Notes: generated by a model from the sequence alone, not told the origin. A DNA stretch of 64,000 nucleotides from Acanthochromis polyacanthus (GCF_021347895.1 NC_067136.1:2563970-2627969); one strand, 5' to 3'; numbered from the stretch's first letter, positions 21,118 through 35,060 are shown. Made by a program: numbers and translations.

Positions 21118-21897
21118 AGAATCCTCCTCCTCCTCCCTCTCTCCACCTTCATCCTCTACCTGGGTCACCATCGATGGCGGCAGCAGCGTTTCTCTAAAAC
21201 AGCGACTCACTCTGACATCTTCACCTACCACCTGGCCACCATGGAGCTGCTCTGGGTTTTGGGGACCTCCTTCTTTCTTTGGGCCCAATATGCTCAATAT
21301 TTAGCATCACTATTGGTAGGAATGTATATTTGTTTAATATGTACATTTGGAGAGCTATTCTTTCACATCCTGACCTGTGTGGAGCGCTACCTGGCTGTTG
21401 TTCATCCCATCACCTACATGGGACTGAGAAATACTCGTGGGGTCAGAATCAGAAACATCTGTATTGGATGTGTTTGGCTGCTGTGTTTTGGTCTGTCGGG
21501 TATTGCTCTACTAATCTTGAATATCTACATTAACATCATCACACTTTGCCTTTTGGTTTTATCCACAATAGTCTTATCTTTCTGTAGCCTGTCGGTTCTC
21601 TCTGTTCTGATCCGTCCACGTCTGGGGGAAGGAGGTGAGGAAAAGCAACGGTTTGACCAATCAAGACAGAGAGCGTCCTACACCATCACAGCCATATCAG
21701 TCGCAGTCTGGTTGTGGTTTGTTGGGCTCATTGTTGCCATTGTTGTGGACATGTCACCTCAGCTGAGTGAAAGCGTTCGCTGCACAGTGATGACAGGTTT
21801 AGGATGGTTGAACCTGCCCAGCAGTTTGGTGTCTCCTCTGCTGTATCTGCACAGGGCAGGAAAACTGTCATGGTGCTGTTTAAACAGTGAGTCATAG
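21019..21897 (+). CDS. Receptor 3: divergent class A-like GPCR, subfamily A
   Basis: 292 residues with seven helices. The N-terminus MSVNFSSTSN has an N-glycosylation site and Cys17; the TM7-start Cys (SVRC) is kept. ERY-LAVVHPITY is intact, 2.50 is Glu (ATMEL) and SPLLY stands for NPxxY. ICL3 is slightly different (RPRLGEGGEEKQRFDQSRQRA). The start is the first in-frame ATG after the acceptor at 20995-20996 and aligns with the paralogues. A longer upstream ORF from the ATG at 21007 overlaps the first 100 bases in another frame. It is the last + strand member; the next receptor unit converges on it from the minus strand. Confidence 0.9.
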   Translation: MSVNFSSTSNFLLGVRCANIRVSLYMYDSIAALRILLLLPLSTFILYLGHHRWRQQRFSKTATHSDIFTYHLATMELLWVLGTSFFLWAQYAQYLASLLVGMYICLICTFGELFFHILTCVERYLAVVHPITYMGLRNTRGVRIRNICIGCVWLLCFGLSGIALLILNIYINIITLCLLVLSTIVLSFCSLSVLSVLIRPRLGEGGEEKQRFDQSRQRASYTITAISVAVWLWFVGLIVAIVVDMSPQLSESVRCTVMTGLGWLNLPSSLVSPLLYLHRAGKLSWCCLNSES

Positions 21898-21899
21898 AC

Positions 21900-22200
21900 T
21901 GGAAATGAGTAAAGCAGACCTTCATGGTTTTAATGATTGGATGAAAGATAAGAAATTTAAGGGTTTTCTTGTTCTTGTTGTATCTGTAGAACTGTAATGA
22001 TAAATCAATTAGCTGACATCTATTAAATTAATTGTAAACTATATCTGGCTTTGGATCACGACATCAGTTTGGTTCTTTATGCAGAAAATGAATTTATGGT
22101 GAATCACGTTTTGTGTCATTCTGGAGTGAAGTGTTCTTAAAGTTTAGGAAACTTTTCCCAATGATATACAGGAGATGATATTCTGAATATGAATACTGAG
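21900..22200. other. 3' flank of receptor 3
   Basis: No AATAAA is close by; ATTAAA is present at about 22023. The stretch GGTTCTTTATGCAGAAAATGAA resembles flanks of other receptor units (5040, 16755). Confidence 0.4.
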
Positions 22201-22239
22201 CGGGGTCTTGTGGGGAATATTCATCTTACATATCTATTA

Positions 22240-22515
22240 AACTATCATGTTTTTATTGCTTTCTGCTTATTACTTATAATCATTTTAATTACTCTTTTGC
22301 TTATCAATTACAATCATCATTTTAATACTTTTTTACTTATCATTTTAATTACTTTTTACTTATTGCTTATGATCATCATTTTATTACTTTTACTTGCAAT
22401 CATCATTTTAATTACTTTTGCTTATTACTCATGATCATCATGTTATTACTTTTATTCATTACTTACAATCATCATTTAATTACTCTTTTACTTATTACTT
22501 ATATTCATCATTAAC
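22240..22515. repeat. AT-rich tandem repeat (TTTACTTATTACTTATAATCATCAT-like)
   Basis: About seven diverged units of roughly 35-45 bases built on ATCATCATTTTAATTAC and TTTTACTTATTAC. The ORF through it is a repeat artefact. Confidence 0.8.
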
Positions 22516-22519
22516 CTTT

Positions 22520-23940
22520 GTTGATCATATTATGTGTGCTTGCAACTTGTATTAACCCTATAATCAAATATATTAAGGTGCTTATGAATGCATGTTTCAG
22601 TTCTAGCTCATAACCTGGAAAAAGTGTTGATCTAAGCAGGTTGTGCAGGTTTCAACATCTAACTTAAAGGAAAGTGTGTTTAAGGTAAATGCTTGATGCT
22701 CCACTTGACTAAAGGCTTGTGGTTACAACTGACCTTTCAAAGAGCTGAGGGGAAAACTTTCCCCCTCGCTTCAAACTGACAAACTGAAATAAGAATAACA
22801 TCTAGGATGGCAGTTTAGCGTGGACAGGTGACAGTTTTAAAATAAAAGTGAAGAACATCCGTTAAAACTATGCAATACCTGGAAGAAAGAGGGGGGTCTG
22901 CGGTTACAGAGATGTGCAACTTGTCACGTACTCACAGAGGACAGAGACAGGGCAAAAGGTTCAAACAACAGCTAGATGTTTAAACAAGAATAAAAGTTAA
23001 AGTATTAAACCATAAAACAATATTGGGGAATTAAGATTAAAATATAATGTTCATAAGAAAAATACTTAAAAGAAAATGTAATCAGTGTCTTAAATTAACA
23101 GTAAATTGGGGACAGGCATAGAAATCTTATATTAACCTATGAGGATCCTAGATTAAAATAGGGATAAAATCAGATTAATCTGCCTTATACAGATAATTAA
23201 ATTATTGATATTGTTGTACTATTATTAAATATAAAATTTAATAAGCTGAATTAATAAAACTCAAAGCTCAGCATAAATTGAGCAAGAAGCTCAGACCTGT
23301 TGTCTGCAGAGAGCTGAGTTGTAGTCTGTGCAAAGCTCACAGGAAGTCACACCTCAGGCAGCCACATACACACACATGCAAAGTACTCTCAATACAGGGT
23401 GAAGACGGCTGTGGTTGGACGAAGACTGAAGACATCCGGCAGTGTGAACCAATCAGAAGACAACACCTTCTTAGTTAAAAACTCATGTAATAGTTTAGAA
23501 TTCGCTCTTTGTTGCGAACAGCTGCATGCAGAGGAATATTGTCTTAGTTTTAGTCAAATCTGATGTCAGCTAGAACAACAGAGAGTCTGCATGCATGCAT
23601 TTCTGTACTATCCAATGCGTTTTTACTAAATATTCTTAAATGAAAATTTTGACTCTGAGTCGTCCTTGTCTCCGAGTGTTTTTTCCTCATTAACAGTACC
23701 AAAGAATCCGCTCTGACAGTCTCACAACCGGTCTCACATACAGCCACTATGTCAGGGCTACTTGATGCTTCCCTTTAGCATACGTTTTCAACATGTAGGG
23801 TAATCTGATGTAACTACAAAAAATAATGCTCACATGAGAGGTGTTTGCCTGATTCATGCTACTGCTCCCTTTTAATCATGAGAAATTTACCTTATAAAGT
23901 AGTCAATGTTTAGAAAGTAGGTATTTTAACACAAAAGGAG
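22520..23940. other. Intergenic, no gene
   Basis: AT-rich DNA; no coding region or recognised repeat is seen. Confidence 0.4.
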
Positions 23941-23944
23941 GTCT

Positions 23945-24400
23945 TGTAACTTTATTTAATTTTACCAAGTAGTTTCTGGCCTAAACGTAACTAAGTACTT
24001 TGTTGTCTTTGCTCTTTTTCAGGTAATAAGAAGTTTGCCATGTTAAAAAGTGATTGTTATGAAAGGATGTATTTTATTCAAACCAGCATCTTTTACTTAA
24101 CTTTCCTAAGTAGTTTTTGTGTCTAAATTTAACCAAATAGTGTGGTGTGTACATTTAGCAAAATGATCTTTGTACCTGTATTTAACCAGGTAGCTTTGAT
24201 GCACATATTTAATCAAATACTTTTGGTGGATAATGATAACTAATTAGTCTTTTACCTAAACTTAACCAAGTAGATTTCATACCTAAATTTAACCAAGTAC
24301 TGTAGTTCTGGTGTTCACATTTAATGCAGATTTTTGGTGTATGAATGTAACCACGCAATTTTAATTTCACTGGATTTAACCGGGTGATTTTGGTGCCATA
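23945..24400. repeat. Degenerate minisatellite, about 38-bp unit
   Basis: Repeated words CTAAATTTAACCAAGTAG and TTTGGTG recur with insertions and base changes across the interval, about ten units. Confidence 0.65.
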
Positions 24401-25815
24401 GAGACAATCAAATAGTTCATAATAGAACACTAAAATTAATTAAAGCTAAAGCGGAACTTCACATGAAGCAAATCTCTAAAAGTGAGTTTTCAGAAATGAT
24501 TTAAAATAATTTAATCGTGAGTTTGATAATGTTATGTAAGTTCAGTGCTTTTTAAAGGTCTTTATAGGTAGTCAAGTTTAGGTTGATAGAGCAGTTTAGT
24601 TTTATTGAGGGACTGATATGATGTTAGGTGTCTGCTGGATGTTACTACGTGTTTTGTTTAATTTTACATTGATTGGTGGAGGTACTTGCTAGTGTGCATT
24701 GATTTTTTTGGCATGGTGTTTTTTCTTTAAAGGAGTAACAAGTTACCTGTTTCTCACCTTAACTCTGTACCACTCAAGCTCTTTGAACTGGAGACCAGCA
24801 AAAATGTCCTCATAATGCAGACCTGTGTTACTGTGAGGGCTTCATGTGGTCCTCAGAAGGATAACAAAACAAGCCCACACGGCAGAGTAAAGAGGTCATT
24901 TGAATCTTGTATTCAAATCTAGTAATGTGTCTGTGTAATGTACAAATCAAAAGGTGTGATGCATTATTAATGTAATCAAATGACAATAAATAGTACATTT
25001 TTTGGCTGTGTGATCTCTGATGTTTATCCTTGTTCATCCAGGCAAAACTTCCCAAGATGACGGACTACTTTTTATAGACACTGTACATTAACTGTGATAT
25101 AGACAGACTTTCTGTGTGTTTCCTGCGTGTGCTTCATAAGAACCATGAGTACAAATAAAGCAATAATACAAATATTTTGATTAAACTATTGGTTAAATAA
25201 ACCACTGAGTGTGACCTGTGAACACATCACAACAAAGTCAGAGTTTTTTCTTTGATAAAGAGATTTTAATGAAAGCAGCAAAATTACATTAATGAGGATT
25301 TGACTTCACACACAATTATCTACTTTCCATTAAATGTGTTTTTAGGCTTCAATAAATGAAAAATGGCACTAGTCACACAACAAAAGCAGCAAGTAAAAAG
25401 GGAACATTAATTGAAATTACAATGTTGATATAGGATATCTATTTAACCTCAGAAAAGAAAACAGCCAACTGTGGTAGACGAGCAAGGGAAATTTATCATG
25501 CAACACAGTTATTTTAAATCCAGATTGCAAGTTCATGATGATATGATGAAACGTCTGCAAGTGTTTTTTGATGCTGCTCCATTATAAGAAAAGTACTGGG
25601 CCAAGAATTGATCTTTGTGGCACACCAGAAGCTAATGAAGCAAAGCCACTATAATCCATTATTTATGTGCACTGATCCCATCCAACAAATGCTACTAAGT
25701 AGCTTAGGAATAGAAAAGTTTGAAAACTTTTTTTGAGTAAGAATGTGCTTTCTGGATGGCACAAGATGTGGATTCCTAGAAGTCCCAAAAGAGAACAATT
25801 TTTAATTTATGTATA
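24400..25815. other. Intergenic with one diverged copy of the 250-bp repeat
   Basis: At 24770-25030 a single unit of the receptor-flanking minisatellite is recognisable (ATGTCCTCATAATGCAGACC, GAGTAAAGAGGTCATTTGAA, TGTGTCTGTGTAATGTACAAAT). No gene is seen. Confidence 0.5.
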
Positions 25816-27449
<1,634 letters not shown>

Positions 27450-27451
27450 TA

Positions 27452-28204
27452 TTTGGGTCACACCTCTTACCAGTTTGTAATATGTGAACGAAGAATGAAA
27501 TATTTTTGTTGTACATTTGCTTTGAGCACTTGTTTGATTATTAAAGTGAATCAGCTCACCTTGTTTACCATAACTAGTGTGACGAACATTACAAAAATTT
27601 AATGGAGATTTTCAAAAACTGGTTGAATGCAAATTCATCAATGTTTCAATCCATTACTTGATGGCTCTCTAATGCAATATATTCAGATTTTTCTTTTTAA
27701 ACAAAAGTCGTGTTAACATTATTTTTTATGCTTATTTTGAAATATCACAATTTTAAAAGTTGATATAAACATCAAAAAACACTTTCATTCTATGAAAAGA
27801 GTTTGTGCTGTGGGTTAGTTTCGATTTCTTTTCAAAGCGAGTTAATACCCTTCTTAAAAGACTGACAATCCTTTTCCTATTAAGCTCTGATCAATCAAAC
27901 ATTTAACTTTTTACATGATTAACTGTTTATGCTGGATACTCTTCCACTAAAATGAATGAATAATTAGATGAATTGAACAAACGAAAACAAATTTTTACAT
28001 CTCTTCTTTTTGTTTGTTTCTCTCTCTTCATTAAGGTGTTTCTTGGACTTCTCCTTTGTTCTCTGTTTGTTACAGCTAACATAGTCCATACCACCACCTT
28101 CTGAAGGCACTATGCAACCTATTTTCTAAAACTGGTCAATTTGTATTTTCTTGTGTCTTTTTTTTTCTTTCTTCTGATACGAAGACTATATTGTTATCTG
28201 TTCC
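27452..28204. other. 3' flank of receptor 4, no gene
   Basis: AT-rich DNA with no credible coding region. Confidence 0.4.
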
Positions 28205-29104
28205 TCATTCCACACTGCTGTTACATCCTGGAAGTTTTCCTGCTCTGTGCAGAAACAGTAAAGGTAACACTAGACTGCTGGGCAGGTTGAACCAGGCCAT
28301 AGATGCAACCAACGCACACTTAACACTGGGACTATCTGCTGTTGAGATGATCACCAAAGTGCTAAACAGACTACCTCCAAATCTCACCAACAGAACTCCC
28401 AGTATGATTACAACAGTCTGGAAAGCCCTACGCTTCAATTGGTCTACATGCACCCTGTCTTTGCCCACCTCCCCTGGTCGAGGACGAATCAGAACGCAGA
28501 GAATCGAAAGGCTGCAGAATGTTACAGTAAATATGGAAAAGGACATGAGGCAGAGCGGTGCAATGAAGGACTGGTAGAATTTTCTGGTCACCGTCATAAA
28601 ACCCACCCCTGCAAAGCACAACAGCCAAATGCTCACAGTGCTGATGTATCTGATCTTAACGCCTGCTCCCTGTTTCAGTTTCATGTAGGTGATGGGGTGA
28701 ACAACAGCCAGGTAGTGCTCCAAACAGACCAGGATGGGGAAGAACATCTGTGCAGACCAGGGAAAAATCTCAGTGACAATCCCCACTGACAGTAATTCAG
28801 GGATATCAATCAAACTGCTCACATTGCTAATGGCAGAACCCAATATTCCAATGAGCTCCATCACAGCCATGTTGTAGGTGAAGAAGTCGGAGTGACTCAT
28901 GACGGCTGCAGAGGAGCGCTGCTGTTTCCATCGCTGGAATCCCAGATAGAGGATGCAGACAGAGGATGGAAGGTTGAAGACGATGTTGATAATGTTTGAG
29001 ATAGTGACCATGTACAATGAAATGATGAAGTCTTTGCATACATTGAACGAGGAGGGGTGAAGAGGAAGGGAGTCATTGGTGGGGGATGAGAAGTTGACTG
29101 ACAT
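28205..29104 (-). CDS. Receptor 4: divergent GPCR, subfamily B, EHY instead of ERY
   Basis: 299 residues. The N-terminus MSVNFSSPTNDS has an N-glycosylation site and Cys23; there is a Cys before TM7 (SVKC). Subfamily-B features are a WKQQRSSAAVMSHSDFFTYNMAVMEL TM1-TM2 loop, MKLKQGAGVKIRYIS after TM3, an Arg inside TM6 (LLVRFGGS), and LPLLF in place of NPxxY. Residues 129-131 are EHY: the codon at 28717-28715 is CAC, while the pseudogene and all other members have CGC (ERY), a CpG-type change. The frame is otherwise open. The upstream triplets at 29110-29105 are not an ATG and the acceptor CTTTATCAG ends at 29122, so the start is 29104. The first exon is at about 30509-30620. Confidence 0.85.
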   Translation of the reverse strand: MSVNFSSPTNDSLPLHPSSFNVCKDFIISLYMVTISNIINIVFNLPSSVCILYLGFQRWKQQRSSAAVMSHSDFFTYNMAVMELIGILGSAISNVSSLIDIPELLSVGIVTEIFPWSAQMFFPILVCLEHYLAVVHPITYMKLKQGAGVKIRYISTVSIWLLCFAGVGFMTVTRKFYQSFIAPLCLMSFSIFTVTFCSLSILCVLIRPRPGEVGKDRVHVDQLKRRAFQTVVIILGVLLVRFGGSLFSTLVIISTADSPSVKCALVASMAWFNLPSSLVLPLLFLHRAGKLPGCNSSVE

Positions 29105-29121
29105 TTTCAAACAGTGGAGGT

Positions 29122-30508
29122 CTGATAAAGCAGAAAGACAAGAGGAAAAGGGGAAATTACACTCACAGAATTGGAAATGACAGAAGATAACTCTCAGAAT
29201 ACATCTATATTACACTGATACAAAAACATCTAGACCCAGAACATTGAGATCTAAACTATGCCCACAGAAACCCATTAAAGCTGCATTTTTTATGTGAATA
29301 CCAATCTTTTAATCTGGAACAGACACTTTAATATTCTGCCTTTCATGGTTTTAATTCAGAAGCAAATGCACATTTAAAGGTCATTTTAAAAAAAAGTGAG
29401 ACAGCACAAAAAATAATAATGCATCAGAATCAATAACTTTACAAATCACTAACAAATCACAGACTACAATAATCAGACAAATCCCCGGTCACAAAACATC
29501 ACCTTCATTCTTTCTATATAAAAGGCTTTAATTTTTCGTGCCTTTTTTGTCACAGAAACAAAAGTGGCATTTTTCAACCAAATTGACATTTAAATGGTTA
29601 AAATCTTGAAAACAAATAATTAGTCAATGGTTATGATCAAAATTGATGTAAGTTAATAACTTCACTGAAAGTGGAAAACAATAAGAATTTATGTTTGGAA
29701 TGTCATTCTAATGCTTTTCTGTGCCCATTTGAAAATGCACCACATAATTGAAAATAAATAAAAATAAATACAAGTTGTTTTGCCTTTGCTTGATACAGAA
29801 GTGGAGCTGGTGATCACCAAAGTTTGTACTATTTAGAGGGGAATATGAATGCCTGCAAAACAAATTCATTCATATTAAACTCAAAATCACAAATGTTGAT
29901 CTCATGATGGCACTGGACAACAAGTCAGAATGAGACATATTCTGAGTACATAGATATCTGTAAAAAGTAGTTCCAATTCTTCAGTTAGTTGGGACAAAAC
30001 CCTAAATGTCAACTTCATGGTGTTAAAAGGTCAGTGACAATCTTCAACATGTAGAAAATATTCCAAATAAATGAAAAGCATTGAATGAGAAGGTGCGTCC
30101 AAACTTATAACTGGTAGTGTCTATCTTTGTATGAAAACTATTGATAAGACAATATTTGAAAGGGGAAAGCAGTATGTTTTTGACACAGGGTTTAATCTGT
30201 TGGATCACCAAGGGATCCTGCTTCCACTGGGCATAGCACATGACATTGCAACCGGTTTTTGATTTGACTGTTACTATGCAGCTGTTCCGACAACAAAGTT
30301 CAGTTCTCTGGGGTTTTTTTTTTGGTCAGTTTAACTGAGGATTTAAATTATGTTAAGCAAACAAAGACAAATCTAAAAATGTCAGGAAAAAAAACAGTGT
30401 TTAGTTTAAAACCAGTGAAACAACAATATAACAGGTAATTTTTATAAACATGTAAACAAAGTTGGATATTTACTAATGACAAAGTTAAAAATATAAAGTG
30501 ATGCCCAC
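29122..30508 (-). other. Receptor 4 intron
   Basis: Bounded by acceptor AG at 29122-29123 and donor GTGGGC at 30508 (minus strand). AT-rich, no gene or recognised element. Confidence 0.55.
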
Positions 30509-30620
30509 CTCGTCTGCAGTGACTCTTTCAGATCTTGTTCCCCCTTCAGCTCCAAACTCACTGACTGCTCTTTAACAGATGTTAATGTTTTCGAGTGTAT
30601 TAATGTGTCAAAGTGACAGA
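30509..30620 (-). other. Non-coding first exon of receptor 4 (5' edge approximate)
   Basis: On the minus strand the block ends CACTGCAGACGAG before GTGGGC, parallel to CACTGCAGACAAG/GTTGGTG of subfamily A. A sister block at 61535-61564 plus 63408-63500 (split by an LTR) shares GTCAGTGAGTTTGGA-like and CATTAACATC-like words. Upstream CAGTCCTGCAGCTGT matches the promoter word of the other units. Confidence 0.55.
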
Positions 30621-31377
30621 CAGCTGCAGGACTGTTGTTTTTGTATGCATGACGATGAACAAATGAAGGACTTCATTTAAGGACAGAGCTGCAGGGTCAG
30701 CAGAAGATGAGCATCACTGGTTTTGATCAAGTGTTTGAAATGGAATAACAAATTAAATCCATGGGGGTTTTGTAGACAGATGTGAAATGTATGAGCAATG
30801 CATTTTCTCCTCCTTTCCTCAAAATCAAGTTGTGTTCATCTGTCATTTTGTCACTTTGACAGTATTCAAATAAGCTGCCAACAGAGTCTGGTTCTTATTC
30901 AAAGTAGTGTCAAGCTTTCCGTGTGTGTCCTGAGTGTGTTTCATAATGACCATGAATACAAACAGATGTCCTGCAATAAAAACATTCTTGGTGAGATTTA
31001 AAATTTAGCAAAGTCAAAAAAAAGAAATAAATCAGAGTGTAACTGTTAGCAGTAATTGTCTAATGACATTGCAACAACAGCAGATGTCCTCAAATTGGCT
31101 TGATTTGCACTTTGAATAATACGCAAAATCCACTGCATCTAAATGATCCGCAGGTCAAATCATGTCAGGTTAACTTTATTCACAGCAACAGAGTTCATAT
31201 AATGCATTCAGAGGTGGAGTCCTCATTCACAATTTAGAAAGAAAATAAAAGATATAGACACACGCATAAATAATTGAGAAACATGGTTATCAATGCCAAT
31301 GAAATTTTCAAAGGCAAAATTGTTAAAGTAATTGTTAGGGAAAAATCAGTTAGAGCATTGTAAATATATGAATAATA
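30620..31377. other. 5' flank of receptor 4, duplicated at 63470-63800
   Basis: Bases 30650-30960 are clearly related to 63474-63800 in the same orientation (GAGCATCACTGGT / GAGCACCACTGGT, ATCAAGTGT[TC]TGAAATGGAA, TTTGACAG[TC]ATTCAAATAAG, GAGCTTTCCGTGTG). No gene is seen. Confidence 0.6.
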
Positions 31378-33200
31378 CAGTCCCTGACAAAAATCTTGTC
31401 GCTTGTCCATTTTGTAGAAACAACAGCTTATAACCTGACTTTTAATTCATCCATTGGTTTTAGAAATGGCTCATACGAAAGCTAAAACCCTCCCAAATTA
31501 TGTTTAATATACTAAAATAAATTTGCTTCACTGAAGAAAGATTCATCATTTAATGGACACAGAAAGGTCAGATTTTGGCAAGACAAAAGTTTTGTCACCT
31601 ACAGAGAGTAATGTGAAAATTTAACAAATAATTTACTTCAAATCAAAAAAATGTTGCATAACATCAGTGAATTAAGTAGTGGTGCTGTGACATCCATATT
31701 TAATATCTTGTATGACTTCCATGAGCTTGAAGCACTGCATCCATATGGTTCGGCAATGATTCATACGATTTATTAATGAAATCATCAGGAATAGCAAAGA
31801 AAGCAGTCTTACATGCCTCCCAGAGTTAATCAAGATTCTTTGATTTCATCTTCCATGCGTCCTCTTTCATTGTACCCCAGATATGCTCACCGAGCACTTT
31901 GACCTTCTTTGCCTTGAGGAACTTTGATGTAGAGATGGAAGTATGCGTTGGAGCACCATCCTGCTGCAAAATGTGACCCCTTTTATAGATGGGAATGTAA
32001 CAGGTAGCTAATACTTATTGATATTTTAGGCAATTGATATTGCCTTCCACCCTGCAAATCTCTCATACACCCCCATACTGGATGTAACCCCAGACCATGA
32101 TTTTTCTGCCACCAAACTTAACTGTTTTCTGGGTGAATCTCAGATCCATGCGGGCTTCAGTAGGTCTCCTGCAATATTTGCGGCGGCTGTGGTGTAATTC
32201 AATCGAAGATTCATCTGAGAAATCCACCTTCTGCCGCTTTTCTGTGCATATTACAACTAAAAGTATTTTATCTGCACTTTTTGCTTTTAATGTGATTAAT
32301 AATGTTTTTTTATCTCTCTATTTATCTTTTATCTATTGTGATTTTATGAAACTGTAAAGCACTGTGAATTCCCTTGTGTATGAATTGTGCTCTATAAATA
32401 AATTTGCCTTGCCTTGCCTTGCCTTTTCCAGCGTCCATCCTTTTAGCAGGCTGTGGGTCTTGGCAAATGCCACACGTTTTTTTAATTGCCTTTTGCTTAG
32501 TGCTGGTTTCTGGGCACTGATTCGACCACGGAGGCCGTTTTGAGACAGAATTCTACAAACTGTTCTGGTTGACACGGGGACTTGAGGTGACCAGGCCTGG
32601 TGGAGCTCTGCTGCAAGGGGCTGGCCTTGGATTTTCGAGCCAAAGAATGGTCTTCCCAAGCAGTTGTCTTGCGGGGTCTGCTGGACCTGGGCTTGTCACA
32701 AACACCTCCAGTCTCTTCAAATATTTTTCTTATTCTTTGTACTTGACGCTGAGACATTTTGAAGGTGTCAGCCACCTCAACAGTGGATTCAGTCTCTTGA
32801 TAATCAACGCTTTGGTCTCAGAGTGAATGTTAGACATGTTGTCAGAGGTCGAGCTGCAGTTGATGTGAAATTCTGGTATGCTGGGGTTGTTTTTATACAC
32901 ACCCACTAATTGAATGATCAATTATTGATCACAGGTGAGGCTGTAATCTAGGATTGGGTGCATCATATGATGAGGCGACAAGACTTTTGTCTTTGCAAAA
33001 ATTGACTGAGTGAGTTTTACCAAGCTGTGAACATTAGAATGCTTTTCAGCAGTTTTGTTTGGAACCAAAACATTATATAAAAAGCTGTTGGGATTGAAAT
33101 TATCCATTTTTTGTAAAAAATAAAATAAAATAAAATTAGAAATATGTTTGAGGGGCAGTTAAGGTCAACTTGTGCCCAAGCGACAAGACTTTTGTCAAAC
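31378..33200 (-). mobile_element. Second Tc1-like element, decayed
   Basis: The ends CAGTCCCTGACAAAAATCTTG and ...CGACAAGACTTTTGTCAAAC are imperfect inverted repeats with TA outside each. Minus-strand coding remnants are a HTH part (MSQRQVQRIRKIFEETGGV, PRKT), a middle part (ILSQNGLRGR, KPALSKRQLKKRVAFAKTH) and a catalytic remnant with QQDGAPTHTS. The family differs from the two CACACGTGG copies. It is broken by stops, frame changes and a SINE/LINE-tail insertion at about 32240-32430. Confidence 0.8.
32240..32430 (+). mobile_element. SINE/LINE tail with (CCTTG)n end, nested in Tc1 relic
   Basis: The stretch GTAAAGCACTGTGAATTCCC, then GTGCTCTATAAATAAA, then four TTGCC repeats is the familiar 3' end of fish LINE-tailed SINEs. 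It interrupts the Tc1 reading frame, so it came later. Confidence 0.65.
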
Positions 33201-33516
33201 TAATTTACATCTATTGAACAGTTGGTAACTACACAAAGCAGTCCTCAGGGGCTTTGATAGCAGAATGTAGTACAAAAAGGTGTCATCCGCATAGAGATTT
33301 ATATTAACTGCATGTTTAAGCATTTGTATAAAGAAAATGGCACCCACAATCCACTACATACAGCACAAACAGATGGTAAAAAGTAAACATTGGTTCATTT
33401 ACACTATAGTAGAGTATAACAGCTCACAATTCTTATGACAAATAAATAAAAGAGTGTGATATCAATGATGAAGTGAAAAAAAATCGACAGAACATTTCTC
33501 TAACATGGTATTGTCT
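33201..33516. other. Short intergenic stretch
   Basis: AT-rich; nothing recognised. Confidence 0.4.
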
Positions 33517-34423
33517 TCACCCTGACTCAGTGCTGTGTTTACATCCTGGTAGTTTTCCTGCTCTGTGCAGAAACAGCAAAGGTAAAACCAGACTGCTGGG
33601 CAGGTTGAACCAGGCTGTAGATGTAATCAACAGACACCAAAAATTGCAGCTAACTGCTGTTGAGATGCTAATCAAATAGTTAACCAAATTCCCTCTGAAT
33701 CTCACCAACAGAACTCCCAGTATGATGAAAAATGGTCTGGAAAGCCCGACACCTTGATTGGTCTACACGCAACTTGATTCTGTCCACCGATCCTGGTCAA
33801 GGGCAAATCAGAATGCAGAGAATCAAAAGGCTGTAGAATGTTATGGTAAAAAAGATAAGACCATTAAACAGATATTCACAATGATGAGCTGAGGATATTT
33901 CTTGTACAAAATCACAAAAGCCACTCCTGTAAAGCACAGCAGCCAAATGTACACAGCGCTGATGTATCTGATCTTAACGCCTGCTCCCTGTTTCAGTTTC
34001 ATGTAGGTGATGGGGTGAACAACAGCCAGGTAGCGCTCCAAACAGACCAGGATGGGGAAGAACATCTGTGCATTCCAGGGGAAACTCCCAATGTAGACAA
34101 TATCTTAGGGAGACCAATCAAGTCGCTCACACTAATAATGGGAAAACACAAAATTCCAATGAGCTCCATCACAGCCATGTTATAGGTGAAGAAGTCAGAG
34201 TGACTCATGACGGCTGCAGAGGAACGCTGCTGTTTCCATTGCTGGAATCCCAGATAGAGGACAAAGACAGAAGGTGGGAGGACGAGGACAATGTTGGATA
34301 AGGCAGTGTGCATGTACAATGAAATGATGGAGTTAGTGCATAAATTGTGAAAAATGGATGAATTGAAGGAGTGGGGCTGAGGAGGAAAGGGGTCATTGTT
34401 GGGAACGAGAAGCTGACAAACAT
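33517..34423 (-). pseudogene. Receptor 5: subfamily B GPCR pseudogene
   Basis: Homologous along its whole length to receptor 4, but the reading frame is broken at least three times. The start region (ATG at 34423, MFVSFSFPT) is in a different frame from FHNLCTNSIISLYMHT onward. A second shift near 34070 separates the TM2 region from MFFPILVCLERYLAVVHPITY. A third, between 33840 and 33710, separates TM5 from the TM7 part (AWFNLPSSLVLPLLFLHRAGK). It keeps ERY (CGC) where receptor 4 has EHY. The acceptor position reads TTTTTTCAG. No functional protein is possible. Confidence 0.9.
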
Positions 34424-34539
34424 TTTCAAACAGTGGAGGTCTGAAAAAAACAAAAAAGACAAGAAGAGGAAGGAAAATTATATGTTCGGAAATGGAAAGA
34501 GTTGGTGACATTGAGTTCACCATCTTTGGATCCCGTTGC

Positions 34540-35060
34540 GGTTCAGCGGCCTGCGGGCGGGCCGTTTTGATATCTGCATAAGCATTTTTTGAAATAGAAC
34601 AACGCTGCAAACTCAATGATAGAAACATTATACCTCGATGGAAAGCTTAGATTCTCATGAATCCGCCGGTATAAACCACTTTCTGATGTGATAACCACAG
34701 CAGGTAATATAAATGCATTTGTCCGACAGACAATGAATATCCATCCATCCGTTCTCTGTACACGGCTTTAACGTACACAGCGCGACTCACATTTGCGGGT
34801 TCGTTATTACACACAGATGAAAATATTCCACAAAAAATGTCCATAATCCAACCTTGGACATCCAGACGAAACAAGCCAGTAAAATATTTTGTCCAAAACA
34901 TGTCTTGAAGTCGGTATATAATCCGCGAATAGGTCGTTTTCGAGGAAATGCACCTTGCGATGCGCGTCCAATATTCCCTGTATTTCTTATCATATTTTTA
35001 TTTACAAATGAAATATTAGCGATTTTTTGTACTGAAAATGGCTGGAATTGACTGTACCTT
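34540..35060. mobile_element. Diverged relative of the TTAA element at 12964
   Basis: Shares GATGGAAAGCTTAGATTCTCATGAATCC, then GGTATAAACCACTTTC, and the end GGCTGGAATTGACTG with 13060-13490. The right end is degraded (TACCTTATAGGG against CTTAAAGGG). The minus frame through it keeps words also found in the other copy (GWIM, FCGIF, CNN.P.NVSRAV, VYRERMD). It lies upstream of the receptor pseudogene. Confidence 0.6.

Noticed and set aside
22189..22434. Leu/Ile-rich 81-codon ORF, possible membrane protein
   Set aside because: It lies wholly within the AT-rich tandem repeat.
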